NCBI RefSeq assembly: GCF_030818015.1
Contig: NZ_JAUSZX010000001.1
Span: 4,712,001-4,776,000, forward strand
Origin: Arthrobacter globiformis
GTDB lineage: Bacteria; Actinomycetota; Actinomycetes; Actinomycetales; Micrococcaceae
Reading direction: 5' to 3'
Length of the DNA: 64,000 nucleotides
Under the pieces are notes generated by a model, which saw only the letters and a program-made list of their open reading frames with translations, did not search any database and was not told where the DNA came from. Of this stretch, positions 38,332-49,697 are shown piece by piece. Both the position numbers and the translations under genes were made by a program. Each line of letters opens with the position of its first letter. The stretch's first letter is position 1.

Positions 38332-39558
38332 TTAGGAGGCCGGGGTAGCGGTCTCTTTGCGCTGCAGGGTTTCGGCGCGTTCCTCCAGCGGCGGGGTGTC
38401 CGCGGTGAGGCCCAGCAGGGCTTCTCCGGACAGCTGGACGTCGCCGACCTTTTCCTGGACCCAGTCGTGGAAAGCGCCGATGTGGTGTTCGCTGGGGACG
38501 AGCACGCCGCCCTTGGCGTAGGACTTAGATGCCATGCCCGGCTGGCAGCGCTCGCACGCGTCGAAGTCCTGCATGTTCACGCGGTGGAACAGCTCAACGG
38601 AGGCGCTGACGTCCTTGCCGGACTCCACCACGGAGGGCAGGTACAGCCAGTCGCATTCAACGATCGTGTGGTCTGCGGACATCGGGAACATGCGGTGGAT
38701 GATCACGTGGTCCGGAACCAGGTTCACGAACACGGTCGGCTTGATCGTGATCGCGTAGTAGCGCCGGTCCTGGTCCTCGGCCACGCCCGGGATGACGTCC
38801 AGGCCCTCGGAGCCATCTACAGTGAAGCCCTTGATGTCCTCACCGAACTCCGCGCCGTGGCCCACGAAGTACTGAGCGGCCAGGCCGTCAGCGAACTCCG
38901 GCAGGACCTCGGTCAGCTCCGGGTGGATGGTGGCGCAGTGGTAGCACTCCATGAAGTTCTCAATGATGAGCTTCCAGTTGGCCTTCACGTCATAACGGAT
39001 CCGGCGGCCCACGGACAGGTTCGCAACGTCGTACCCGTCAATGGCGTGCACGTTGCCCAGGCGCTCCTCGATCGCGCCCATCACGTCATCCTCGAAGGAC
39101 GGCGGCTCCTCGGCCAAGCACACCCACACGTAGCCGAGGTACTCGCGGATGTGAACCTTGGACAGGCCGTACTCGTCGCGGTCGATGTCCGGCATCTTGG
39201 TCAGGTTCGGGGCTGCGATCAGCTTGCCCTCGAAGTCATAGGTCCAGGCGTGGTACGGGCACTGGAAGTTGCGGGCAGCTTCGCCCTTTTCCTCCATGCA
39301 CAGCTTCACGCCGCGGTGCCGGCAGACGTTGTAGAAGGCCCGGATCTCGCCCTTGCGGGTCCGCGAGATCAGCACGCTTTCCCGGCCCACCTGCACCGTC
39401 TGCCACGCCCCTGGCTTGTCCAGGTCCGAGGACCGGATCGCACAGAACCACATCTGCTCGAAAATACGCTCCTGCTCAGCCCGGAAGATTGCCGGATCCG
39501 TGTACAAGTGGCCGCCCAGCGTCGGGATCAGGCTCGGGGTGGATACCTCAACAGACAA
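38332..39558 (-). CDS. gbcA: Glycine betaine monooxygenase, oxygenase component (Rieske)
   Basis: 408 residues of the ring-hydroxylating oxygenase alpha family acting on quaternary amines. Rieske ligands Cys79, His81, Cys100 and His103 (CRHRG, CPYHAW); mononuclear iron histidines His207 and His212 in NFMECYHCATIHPEL; a late Asp motif MQDFDACERCQPG. Together with adjoining reductase and nearby ferredoxin, and dmg/sox genes, it should demethylate betaine to dimethylglycine and formaldehyde. 54 bases after the reductase gene, same strand. A closely related carnitine-type oxygenase role is a less likely alternative. Confidence 0.92.
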   Translation of the reverse strand: MSVEVSTPSLIPTLGGHLYTDPAIFRAEQERIFEQMWFCAIRSSDLDKPGAWQTVQVGRESVLISRTRKGEIRAFYNVCRHRGVKLCMEEKGEAARNFQCPYHAWTYDFEGKLIAAPNLTKMPDIDRDEYGLSKVHIREYLGYVWVCLAEEPPSFEDDVMGAIEERLGNVHAIDGYDVANLSVGRRIRYDVKANWKLIIENFMECYHCATIHPELTEVLPEFADGLAAQYFVGHGAEFGEDIKGFTVDGSEGLDVIPGVAEDQDRRYYAITIKPTVFVNLVPDHVIIHRMFPMSADHTIVECDWLYLPSVVESGKDVSASVELFHRVNMQDFDACERCQPGMASKSYAKGGVLVPSEHHIGAFHDWVQEKVGDVQLSGEALLGLTADTPPLEERAETLQRKETATPAS

Positions 39559-39612
39559 TTTGTTCTCCTAACAAAACAACACAAACAACACGAATTACAA
39601 GAAGAGTCGGGG

Positions 39613-40854
39613 CTAAAGCCCCGCGGCAGCACCGGCAAGGACGGGTTCGCCCGCCGGCGTCAAAACTGAGGGCACGACGGCGGCTGCCGGCTTGGGCGCC
39701 GACGGCGCGAGGCTCCGGCGCCACTTGGTGAACAGCCGAGGCTGGTTCATGCCCAGTACGGCAACGGGAACGTCATCCCGGTAGTAGACGGCCAGCAGGC
39801 TATGCTCGGCAGCATCCCCCGCCTCGACGTCCAGGCGGTCGTAACCGGCCGAGTGACCGGCGAACTGGATCTTCACCCCGTGCTGGTCCGACCAGAAGTA
39901 CGGCGGCTTCAGCGGCTGCGCCGGTGCGTCGTCATCGAACAGCGCCTGAACCGCCAGGGCCGCCCGCTCCTGGGCTCCCGTCCAGTGCTCCACCCGGCGG
40001 TGCCTGTCAACGGCGGCGTCAAACCAGGCGGCGCAGTCACCCACTGCCACAATGCCGGGAACGTTGGTGCGCCCCATCGCGTCGCACAGCACACCGCCGT
40101 CGACCTCCACGCCGGAACCGGCGAGCCATTCAACGTTCGGCTCCGCGCCGATTCCCACCACCACAACGTCGGCGGCGACAAAGGTCCCGTCGGCCAGCCG
40201 GAGCCCGGTCACGTTCCCCTCGCCTGCGTAAAAGTCCTCGATGACTGCCGACGAGATGAGCCGGACACCCTTGGCGGTGTGCAGGCCGCCCACCACCGAA
40301 CCCATCTCAGTACCCAGCTGCGCGGCGAACGGCACCGGTTTGGTGTCCACCAGGGTGACGTCCATCCCGCGGGAGGCGGCGGAAGAGGCAACCTCGGCGC
40401 CGACGAAGCCTGCTCCAATGACGGCCATCTTGCTCCCCGGCACAAGTTCCGGCGCCAGGCTTTGCGCATCTGCGAGGGTGCGCAGCGAGAAGACGTTGCT
40501 CAGGCCGGCCAGGGCTGGCAGCTGCCGGGCACGAGCGCCGGTGGCGATGACGATGCCGTCAGCCTGGATAACCTTGCCGTCGGCCAGGCCGATGGTCTTC
40601 GACGACGCGTCCAGGGACACTGCACGTGTACCCAGCAGCCATTCGGCGTCAAGGTCGTCAGTTTCGGTTTCCAGGGACAGGTCCTCGGCCGTAATGGATC
40701 CCAGCAGGAAGTCCTTGGAGAGCGGCGGCCTGTCATACGGACGGTGCTCTTCATCGCCGATGATGACGAGCCGTCCGGTGAAGCCTTGGGCGCGGGCTGC
40801 CCGCGCGGCGGAAAGACCGGCCAGCGAGGCTCCCACGATCGCAAGCGTCTGCAT
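39613..40854 (-). CDS. Ferredoxin--NAD(P) reductase 2, reductase component of betaine monooxygenase
   Basis: 413 residues; FAD motif IVGASLAGLSAARAARAQGF, second Rossmann motif VIGAGFVGAEVASSAASRG, GIVAVGDCAAWFDAAVD. Supplies electrons via the Rieske ferredoxin encoded divergently at 41101. Co-transcribed with the oxygenase gene downstream. About three quarters of residues appear shared with reductase 1 (18260). Promoter D precedes it. Confidence 0.93.
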   Translation of the reverse strand: MQTLAIVGASLAGLSAARAARAQGFTGRLVIIGDEEHRPYDRPPLSKDFLLGSITAEDLSLETETDDLDAEWLLGTRAVSLDASSKTIGLADGKVIQADGIVIATGARARQLPALAGLSNVFSLRTLADAQSLAPELVPGSKMAVIGAGFVGAEVASSAASRGMDVTLVDTKPVPFAAQLGTEMGSVVGGLHTAKGVRLISSAVIEDFYAGEGNVTGLRLADGTFVAADVVVVGIGAEPNVEWLAGSGVEVDGGVLCDAMGRTNVPGIVAVGDCAAWFDAAVDRHRRVEHWTGAQERAALAVQALFDDDAPAQPLKPPYFWSDQHGVKIQFAGHSAGYDRLDVEAGDAAEHSLLAVYYRDDVPVAVLGMNQPRLFTKWRRSLAPSAPKPAAAVVPSVLTPAGEPVLAGAAAGL

Positions 40855-40883
40855 TTCTTCACCCTCTTTCTATTGCTCTTAGC

Positions 40884-40936
40884 GCAACAAGAATCGCTAT
40901 ATGCAACAGAGTGATCCATACCACGGTAGCTGTCAA
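40884..40936 (-). promoter_or_regulatory. Shared-architecture promoter D (reductase-oxygenase operon)
   Basis: Minus strand: TTGACA (40936-40931), 17 bp, CACTCT (40913-40908), TGTTGC (40908-40903) and TGTTGC (40889-40884), 19 bp apart. Divergent from promoter C, whose -35 is 50 bp away. Confidence 0.72.
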
Positions 40937-40985
40937 GGGATTGGTGTCTCATTAAGGACGAGCTGCGTAATCGGGTTATTAACCC

Positions 40986-41040
40986 TTGACAAAACAGTGT
41001 GAGCGAAAGCACTCTTGTTGCATATTACGACTGCTGTTGA
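40986..41040 (+). promoter_or_regulatory. Shared-architecture promoter C (Rieske ferredoxin operon)
   Basis: TTGACA (40986-40991), 18 bp, CACTCT (41010-41015), TGTTGC (41016-41021) and TGTTGA (41035-41040), 19 bp apart. The only member with 24 rather than 22 bp between TTGACA and the first TGTTGC. Followed by ATGCGGAAC, also found in related form after promoters A and B. Confidence 0.7.
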
Positions 41041-41100
41041 GCTATGCGGAACAAGCGCCAGCACTAGCCATCTACCTCCCACCCAAGAAATGAGGCCCCC

Positions 41101-41451
41101 ATGCACAAGGCATGCCCGCTCAGCGAACTGGCACCAGGGGAAGCCCTGCGCCTGAACACTGCGCCACCCATCGCTGTCTTCCACACCGAGGACGGTGAGC
41201 TCTTCGCCATTGATGACACCTGCACCCACCAGGACGCCTCGCTGACCGACGGCTGGGTGGAAGGCTGCGAGGTCGAGTGCCCGCTGCACGCCTCCAAGTT
41301 CAACCTCCGGACCGGCCAGGTTGACGCACCGCCGGCCAAGCTCCCCGTCCGCACCCACGAAGTCACCGTTGTTGACGGTGACATCATGGTCATCGAGTCC
41401 GAGGATGAGCCCAACCTTCCCCCTGGGCTGACAGTCAACGGCCACATCTAA
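41101..41451 (+). CDS. Rieske ferredoxin, electron carrier of betaine monooxygenase
   Basis: 116 residues with a [2Fe-2S] Rieske site at Cys41/His43 (DTCTHQDAS) and Cys60/His63 (ECPLHASKF). Shuttles electrons from the divergent reductase (39613) to the oxygenase (38332). Begins the ferredoxin-purU-dmg transcription unit. Makes the betaine oxygenase a three-component system, unlike the two-component GbcAB of Pseudomonas. Confidence 0.93.
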   Translation: MHKACPLSELAPGEALRLNTAPPIAVFHTEDGELFAIDDTCTHQDASLTDGWVEGCEVECPLHASKFNLRTGQVDAPPAKLPVRTHEVTVVDGDIMVIESEDEPNLPPGLTVNGHI

Positions 41452-41537
41452 CGCCATCCCGTCCGGTGGCCAAAGCAGCGCGGCTTGGGTCACCTCCGCA
41501 ATCGCAGCGACGTCTGCACCAACCCAGGAGACACCCC

Positions 41538-42533
41538 TTGTCCACACTCCTTGAAGGCGCCCCCGCAGTCGCCGCCACCACCGCCGCCAACTCCGGCGCT
41601 CCGGCAAAAGCCCGTGCCGCAGAATTCGTTCTCACCCTGGCCTGCCCGGAACGGCCGGGCATCGTCCGCGCCATCACTACGTTCCTGGCCGACCGTGGCT
41701 TCGACATTGTGGAGCACCAGCAGTTCGACGACCATGTCAGCGGCAACCTCTACCTGCGCACCGCCTTCACGCAGAGCAGCGCCTTCACGGAGAGCAGCGA
41801 TGCCGGCGACCAGGGTCCCTTCGCCAAGCTCGACCAGCGGGAACAGCCCAGCCAGCAGACCGCCGAAAGCCTCACCTCCGAGTTCGCAGCCATCGCTGGC
41901 GAGTTCGGCATGGACTTCAGCATCCACGACGGACGCCCGCAGCGACTGCTGGTCATGGTGTCGAAGTTCGGCCACTGCCTGAACGACCTCATCTTCCGGT
42001 GGCGCGCCGGCAGCCTGGGTGCGGAGATCGCCGTCGTGGTTTCCAACCACGAGGACTTGCGGCCGATGGCCGAAGCGGCTGGGCTGCCCTTCATCCACGT
42101 GCCGGTAACGGCAGCCACCAAGGCGGAAGCCGAGGCCCGCCTGCTGGAGCTGGTGGCCGAATACGACGCGGATCTCGTGGTGCTGGCCCGCTACATGCAG
42201 GTGCTGTCCGACGATCTGTGCAGGCAGCTGCGCGGCCGGGCCATTAACATCCACCACTCGTTCCTGCCCGGGTTCAAGGGCGCGAAGCCGTACCACCAGG
42301 CCTACGACCGCGGAGTCAAGATGGTCGGCGCCACGGCCCACTACGTCACCGCCGACCTCGACGAAGGTCCCATCATCGAGCAGGAAGTCTTCCGGGTAGA
42401 CCACGCCCTCGACCCGGACGCCCTGGTGACAGTAGGCCGGGACGCGGAGACCCAGGCGCTCTCCCGCGCGGTGAAATGGCACTGCCAGCACCGCGTCCTG
42501 CTCAACAAGACCCGCACCGTCGTATTCCGCTAA
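41538..42533 (+). CDS. purU: Formyltetrahydrofolate deformylase, copy 2
   Basis: 331 residues; start at TTG 41538 because AGGAG ends 7 bases upstream and no ATG follows before the ACT domain. ACT domain FVLTLACPERPGIVRAITTF, catalytic INIHHSFLPGFKGAKPY and TADLDEGPIIEQE as in copy 1. Longer than copy 1 owing to a hydrophilic insertion between ACT strands (TQSSAFTESSDAGDQGPF, then REQPSQQTAESL). 35 bases before dmg copy 2. Confidence 0.93.
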   Translation: MSTLLEGAPAVAATTAANSGAPAKARAAEFVLTLACPERPGIVRAITTFLADRGFDIVEHQQFDDHVSGNLYLRTAFTQSSAFTESSDAGDQGPFAKLDQREQPSQQTAESLTSEFAAIAGEFGMDFSIHDGRPQRLLVMVSKFGHCLNDLIFRWRAGSLGAEIAVVVSNHEDLRPMAEAAGLPFIHVPVTAATKAEAEARLLELVAEYDADLVVLARYMQVLSDDLCRQLRGRAINIHHSFLPGFKGAKPYHQAYDRGVKMVGATAHYVTADLDEGPIIEQEVFRVDHALDPDALVTVGRDAETQALSRAVKWHCQHRVLLNKTRTVVFR

Positions 42534-42544
42534 TTTTCCGCTAA

Positions 42545-45076
<2,532 letters not shown>

Positions 45077-45097
45077 CGCTCATTTCGCCCGCCACCA

Positions 45098-45133
45098 AGA
45101 ACGGCCCGCTTCCGAAAGGAAGCGGGCCGTTCT
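45098..45133 (+). terminator. Terminator after dmg copy 2
   Basis: Perfect 16-bp stem AGAACGGCCCGCTTCC (45098-45113) with its complement (45118-45133), GAAA tetraloop, followed by GTTGACT. Confidence 0.85.
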
Positions 45134-45214
45134 GTTGACTGGGCTGCAAGAGTGTCTGGGACGCTCGGCCCGTCGCTCCAATTCTCAGCCGGGCGCTAAC
45201 CCCGGCAACAGCAG

Positions 45215-45400
45215 CTAGCCAGACGGTGCCCGTTCCAACGCATCGAGGATCAACTCCAGCCCGTAGGCGAATTCGTTGCCGTAGTCGTAGCCGGGCTGCA
45301 TGACAACCTGCGTGGCGATCTCGACCATGTGTGGGTATTCCCCGGTCGCGAACCGTTCCATGATGGGACCGGCCACCTCCGCCATCGGCTCATTGCCTGG
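45215..45400 (-). pseudogene. C-terminal fragment of a TetR-family regulator
   Basis: Frame reads [40 protein letters not shown], the usual end of TetR C-terminal domains of one actinobacterial subgroup. The DNA-binding domain and most of the ligand domain are absent; the reading frame before it (to 45448) has no TetR character. Remnant in the 45-47 kb patch. Confidence 0.55.
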
Positions 45401-45444
45401 TTGATGTTTACATCTGATGCATCCACCCCAGGTCGACGTGCCAC

Positions 45445-45615
45445 TCAACCCGGAACGTTCCTGGGGTCGTTGCCATGGCTATTCTTCTCGGCAATGTTGC
45501 CGTCCTGGTTCTTGATGACGTGCTCCACCTTGTCGGCCTGGGCAGCGTCCCGGCCGGCAGCTATCGTTTCATCCTTAGTGCCGCAGCCAGCACCGAAAGC
45601 ACGGCCGTGCCAGCA
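45445..45615 (-). pseudogene. Possible DUF2188-like fragment
   Basis: Minus-strand frame ending at TGA 45447-45445 reads [38 protein letters not shown]. The H-V-x-x-N-x-D-G and E-K-N-S-x-G-N-D-P pattern recalls DUF2188 proteins. No good start is visible upstream. Could be a short real gene or a remnant; low certainty. The remainder of 45134-45724 shows nothing else. Confidence 0.35.
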
Positions 45616-45724
45616 TTATCCAACGGAGACTGCCTGTACCGCGTGAGTACTACGACCAAAAGGGAATTGATACTGGTGGGGCCAACCCCCACCCCGGTCG
45701 GGAATCGAGTACTACAGTGGATGC

Positions 45725-46759
45725 ATGGCTGCCAGCCGCAATCCGCTCGACGACCTGCGCGAAACCATCGGCCATCTGACCGATCAGCTCAAGCTGCACG
45801 GTTCGGAGCGCGTCGACGACCTGGTCGGCGATCTCATCGGTGCGAGGCCCGGGCCGGCCCGGCCACTGTCCGAGGTGCAGGCCGAGCTCGACGCGCTGGT
45901 CGGACTGGAGACCGTGAAGGAACAGGTGCGGGCCCTCGTCGCACTGCTCCAGGTCCAGGCCCGCCGTAAGACGCACGGCCTGCCGGAGGTGGCCACATCA
46001 CAGCATCTGGTGTTCCTCGGAAACCCGGGCACGGGCAAGACCACCGTGGCGCGGCTCCTGGCCGAGATGTACCGCGCGGTCGGTCTGCTGCAGAAGGGCC
46101 ACTTGGTCGAGGTCGACCGTTCTGGCCTGGTGGGGCAGTACGTCGGCGCGACCGCCATCAAGACGGACCGGGTGATCCGGCGTGCGCTGGACGGCGTCCT
46201 GTTCATCGACGAGGCCTACGCGCTGGCCCCGGAAGACGGCCGGACGGACTTCGGCCCCGAGGCGATCGAGGTCCTGCTCAAGCGGATGGAGGACCACCGC
46301 CACCGACTGGTCGTGATCGTGGCCGGGTACCCGCGGCTGATGGAGTCCTTCTTGCTCTCGAACCCCGGACTGCGCTCCCGGTTCGCCCGCGAGATCACGT
46401 TCCCCGACTACTCCGTCGACGCACTCCAGACGATCTTCCACCAGATGCTGGTCCAGCACGAGTACACACTGGAGCCGGGTGCGGACCAGACGCTGCGCCG
46501 CATCCTCACCGGGCTCCACGCGGGCGAGGACTCCGGCAACGCACGGTTCGCCCGCACGCTGTTCGAGCAGGCGCTCAACCGCCAGGCGCTGCGGCTGTCG
46601 CTCGACGAGGAACAAAGTCTCGACGCGCTCGATCGTGAGGCCGTCATGACGCTCACCGCGGACGACATCGTCGAGGCCGCGCTGGCCTTGGGCGAGGAGC
46701 CGGAGCCGGAACCGACGCCGGAACCGGAGCGGTCACGCTGGTGGCGCTGGCTGGTCTGA
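45725..46759 (+). CDS. AAA+ ATPase of the CbbX/CfxQ type
   Basis: 344 residues. N-terminal helical segment, then Walker A GNPGTGKTT (99-107), pore-loop region SGLVGQYVGATAIKTD, Walker B GVLFIDEAYAL, sensor NPGLRSRF and the helical lid; acidic C-terminal tail ending SRWWRWLV. Such ATPases remodel Rubisco (CbbX) or act in type VII secretion (EccA-like); neither partner is nearby. It stands alone between gene remnants and a broken transposase, suggesting acquisition. Confidence 0.8.
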   Translation: MAASRNPLDDLRETIGHLTDQLKLHGSERVDDLVGDLIGARPGPARPLSEVQAELDALVGLETVKEQVRALVALLQVQARRKTHGLPEVATSQHLVFLGNPGTGKTTVARLLAEMYRAVGLLQKGHLVEVDRSGLVGQYVGATAIKTDRVIRRALDGVLFIDEAYALAPEDGRTDFGPEAIEVLLKRMEDHRHRLVVIVAGYPRLMESFLLSNPGLRSRFAREITFPDYSVDALQTIFHQMLVQHEYTLEPGADQTLRRILTGLHAGEDSGNARFARTLFEQALNRQALRLSLDEEQSLDALDREAVMTLTADDIVEAALALGEEPEPEPTPEPERSRWWRWLV

Positions 46760-46830
46760 CCGGACCTGCGGCGGCTGCCAGGCGAATGCCCGTCCCGCCC
46801 CCGAGCGGGAAAAGCACAACTGAACTGGTC

Positions 46831-47232
46831 CCCAGAAGTTGGACTGGCCAAATAAGATCCTAAGCCGCGAGGGCCTGGGCCCGGTATTGCACCGGGCCCA
46901 GGCCCTCGAGGATCGCACCTGCGCCCGAGGAGACTCCACCACGAGGCGTGGCGGTATTGGAAGCCCTGATCGGAATGCACGAGCGGTTGCTGACCAGGCT
47001 CCAGGCAGGTTAGGGCTTCACGCAACGAAGTGTTGGTCAGAGCCGGGTTCGGGGAGGTGCCGATGGTTGGCAAAGCAGCTCGAGTGCCCGGATCAGCTTC
47101 AGCACGGTCTTCTTCGCGACCGCCCAGCCCTGGTTGAGCAGTTCCGTGTGGATGCGGCGGTGCCCGTACCGGCCATGGTTCTTCTTGAAGATTCCGGGGA
47201 GCAGTTCAAAGGAAGCGGGGCCGTTCTTGTGC
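46831..47232 (-). pseudogene. Broken IS3-family transposase (orfB) remnant
   Basis: Two minus-strand pieces in different frames. Near 47080-47232: KKNHGRYGHRRIHTELLNQG and KKTVLKLIRALELL. Near 46930-47073: PNPALTNTSLREALTCLEPG and PLVHSDQGFQYRHASW, containing a catalytic Asp. The middle of the DDE domain is deleted and a frameshift separates the pieces. GTCCCCAGAAGTTGGAC at 46828-46844 resembles an IS3-type terminal repeat. Confidence 0.7.
46868..46908. terminator. 18-bp perfect inverted repeat downstream of the AAA+ gene
   Basis: CGAGGGCCTGGGCCCGGT (46868-46885) and its exact complement (46891-46908) with loop ATTGC. May terminate the CbbX-type gene or be part of the IS remnant. No T-run. 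Confidence 0.5.
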
Positions 47233-47240
47233 GGAATGGG

Positions 47241-49592
47241 TCAGCTAGCTGAAGCCGGCTCCAGGGCACCGGCCTCGGCAGCCGCAGTCCCGCCTGCGTG
47301 CGGCTCGAAGCGGACGAACATGGCCTTGAAGCCAGGGGTGTTCGACACCCGGGCCACGTTTTCCTTGTGGACCAGCGCGTTGGCTTCGGGGAAGTACGCC
47401 GCGGCGCAGCCCTTGGCCGTCGGGTAGGCCACCAGCCGGAACTTCTCCGCGCGCCGGTCCGTCCCCTGGAAGGTGCTCACCACATCCACGAGGTCGCGGT
47501 CCTTGAAGCCCTGCTCGGCCAGGTCCTCAGGGTGCACCAGGATCACCCGGCGCCCGTCGGAGATACCCCGGTAGCGGTCGTCCAGGCCGTAGAACGTGGT
47601 GTTGTACTGGTCGTGGCTGCGGATGGTCTGCAGCACCAGGTGGCCGGACGGCGGCGTGAGGTACTCCAGCGGGCTGACCGTGAAGCGACCGCGGCCGATG
47701 TCCGTCGCGAAGGAGCGGGTGTCGCGCGGCGGGTTCGGCAGCACGAAGCCGTTCTTGGTCCGGACCCGGGCGTTGAAGTCCTCGAACCCGGGCAGGACCC
47801 GGGAGATGTGGTCGCGGACCACGTCGTAGTCCTCGGCCATGGCCTTCCAGTCCACGGAATGATCCGGGCCGAACGTGGCCTCGGCCATCCGCGCCACAAT
47901 GACCGGCTCAGCGAGCAGGTGCTCGGAGACCGGCTGCAGCCTGCCCTGGGTGGAGTGGACCACGGACATGGAGTCCTCCACGGACAGGAACTGGGCGCCC
48001 TTGGGGTGCTTGTCGTCCTTGTCCGTGCGGCCCAGCGTGGGGAGGATGAGCGAGGTGCGGCCGTGCACCACGTGCGACCGGTTGGGCTTGGTGGAGATGT
48101 GGACGGTCAGGCCGATCCGCTGCATCCCGGCTTCCAGGGTTTCCGTGTCCGAGCACGCCAGCGAAAAGTTCCCACCCATGGACACGAACACGTCCACCTC
48201 GTCGCGCTCGAACGCCTCCATGGACTCCACTGCGTCGTGGCCGTGGTGCCGCGGCGACTGGATGCCGAACTCCTTGTCGAGGGCCTCCAGCAGCCACTCC
48301 TTCGGCTTCTCCCAGATACCCATGGTCCGGTCGCCCTGGACATTGGAATGTCCCCGCACCGGGCACGCACCGGCACCGGGCTTTCCGAAGTTGCCCTGCA
48401 GCAGGAGGACGTTGACCATCTCCTTGATGGTGTCCACCGAGTGCGGCTGCTGGGTAACGCCCAGCGCCCAGCAGAAGATGCTGGCCTTGGACGCCACCAG
48501 CATCGCGGCCACGTCCTCGATCTGCTGCCGGCTCAGGCCCGTGGCCCGCTCCGTCTCCTCCCAGTCCAGTTCCCGGCGGGCTTCGACGTACGCCTCAAAA
48601 CCGTCGGTCTGCGCCGCAATGAAGGAACGGTCGACGACGGTCCCCGGGTTTTGCTCTTCGGCCTGCAGCAGCAGGTGGCCGAGGGCCTGGAACAGGGCGA
48701 GGTCGCCGCCCACCTTGATCTGCAGGTATTCGTCGGCCAGCGGCGTGCCGCCGCCCACCACGCCGGAGAGCGTCTGCGGATCACGGAAGTTGAACAGGCC
48801 GGCCTCGGGCAGCGGGTTCACCGCCACCACCTTGCCGCCCTTGTCCTTGCATTCCTTCAGCGCGGACAGCATGCGGGGATGGTTGGTGCCGGGGTTCTGC
48901 CCCACCACGAAGATCAGCTCGGCGTCGTGAATGTCATCCAGCGATACCGTGCCCTTGCCGATGCCGATGGTCGGGTTCAACGCGGAGCCGGAGGACTCGT
49001 GGCACATGTTGGAACAGTCCGGCAGGTTGTTGGTGCCCAGGGACCGGGCGAACAGCTGGTACATGAACGCTGTCTCGTTCGCCGTGCGGCCCGAGGTGTA
49101 AAAGAGGCAGCGGTCCGGCGTGCTGGCCCGGATGTGCTCCCCGATCAGCTCGAAGGCATCCGCCCAGGAAATCGGAGAGTAGTGCGTCTCCCCCTCCCTG
49201 ATGACCACCGGTTCGCTGAGCCTGCCCTGGTTGCCCAGCCAGTACTCGGTCTTCTCCGACAGCTCCGCGATCGAGTGCTTAGCCCAGAACTCCGCACCCA
49301 CGGTCCGCAGGGTATTCTCCTCGGCCACGGCCTTGGCGCCGTTCTCGCAGAACTCGGCGGCCTTGCGCTTCTTGTCCGACTCCGGCCACGCACAGCCCGG
49401 GCAGTCAAAACCGCCGCGCTGGTTCAGCCGCAGCAGCGACTGCGCCGTGCGGGTCACCCCGGCCTGCGCCACCGCGCGTTCCAGCGCCACCATCACGGCC
49501 TTGACGCCGGCCGCTTCGGTCTTCGGCTTGTGGACTTCGAGCTCGTCCTCGTTGATGTCCGCGACGGGGGCGGGCTGCTTCCCGAACTTCAT
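47241..49592 (-). CDS. FdhF/YdeP-family molybdopterin oxidoreductase 2 (formate dehydrogenase-like)
   Basis: 783 residues, paralogue of the 32514 enzyme: GFDCPGCAWPE, AAEFCENGAK, CLFYTSGRTANETAFMYQLF, DCSNMCHESSG, LQGNFGKPGAGACPVRGHSN, LQTIRSHDQYNTT. Transcribed alone in the opposite direction from copy 1, just downstream of the hydrolase/dehydrogenase pair, so it could oxidise formate from the mycothiol pathway. Its long opposite-strand reading frame (781 residues) is a shadow. Confidence 0.87.
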   Translation of the reverse strand: MKFGKQPAPVADINEDELEVHKPKTEAAGVKAVMVALERAVAQAGVTRTAQSLLRLNQRGGFDCPGCAWPESDKKRKAAEFCENGAKAVAEENTLRTVGAEFWAKHSIAELSEKTEYWLGNQGRLSEPVVIREGETHYSPISWADAFELIGEHIRASTPDRCLFYTSGRTANETAFMYQLFARSLGTNNLPDCSNMCHESSGSALNPTIGIGKGTVSLDDIHDAELIFVVGQNPGTNHPRMLSALKECKDKGGKVVAVNPLPEAGLFNFRDPQTLSGVVGGGTPLADEYLQIKVGGDLALFQALGHLLLQAEEQNPGTVVDRSFIAAQTDGFEAYVEARRELDWEETERATGLSRQQIEDVAAMLVASKASIFCWALGVTQQPHSVDTIKEMVNVLLLQGNFGKPGAGACPVRGHSNVQGDRTMGIWEKPKEWLLEALDKEFGIQSPRHHGHDAVESMEAFERDEVDVFVSMGGNFSLACSDTETLEAGMQRIGLTVHISTKPNRSHVVHGRTSLILPTLGRTDKDDKHPKGAQFLSVEDSMSVVHSTQGRLQPVSEHLLAEPVIVARMAEATFGPDHSVDWKAMAEDYDVVRDHISRVLPGFEDFNARVRTKNGFVLPNPPRDTRSFATDIGRGRFTVSPLEYLTPPSGHLVLQTIRSHDQYNTTFYGLDDRYRGISDGRRVILVHPEDLAEQGFKDRDLVDVVSTFQGTDRRAEKFRLVAYPTAKGCAAAYFPEANALVHKENVARVSNTPGFKAMFVRFEPHAGGTAAAEAGALEPASAS

Positions 49593-49631
49593 TGTTCCAA
49601 CTTCCTAACCGGCTGCTTTCGTGCCTGTTTT

Positions 49632-49684
49632 GATCGCCACTAAGGCGCGCCAGGTATTCCTGGCGCGCCTTGCGTGTGGCGATC
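49632..49684 (-). terminator. Long hairpin after the mycothiol operon copy 2
   Basis: AAGGCGCGCCAGG (49642-49654) pairs with CCTGGCGCGCCTT (49659-49671), loop TATT. GATCGCCAC (49632-49640) and GTGGCGATC (49676-49684) extend the stem. Lies between the hydrolase stop (49698) and the formate dehydrogenase-like gene. Confidence 0.75.
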
Positions 49685-49697
49685 TTGTCTTTACTGC

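Noticed and set aside
46831..47232. Intact insertion sequence
   Set aside because: Transposase pieces are in different frames, the middle is missing, and only one plausible terminal repeat is seen.
47298..49643. 781-residue plus-strand frame opposite the second formate dehydrogenase-like gene
   Set aside because: Shadow of a recognisable molybdopterin enzyme; no motifs or ribosome site. The same holds for the 646- and 712-residue frames opposite the two dmg genes.
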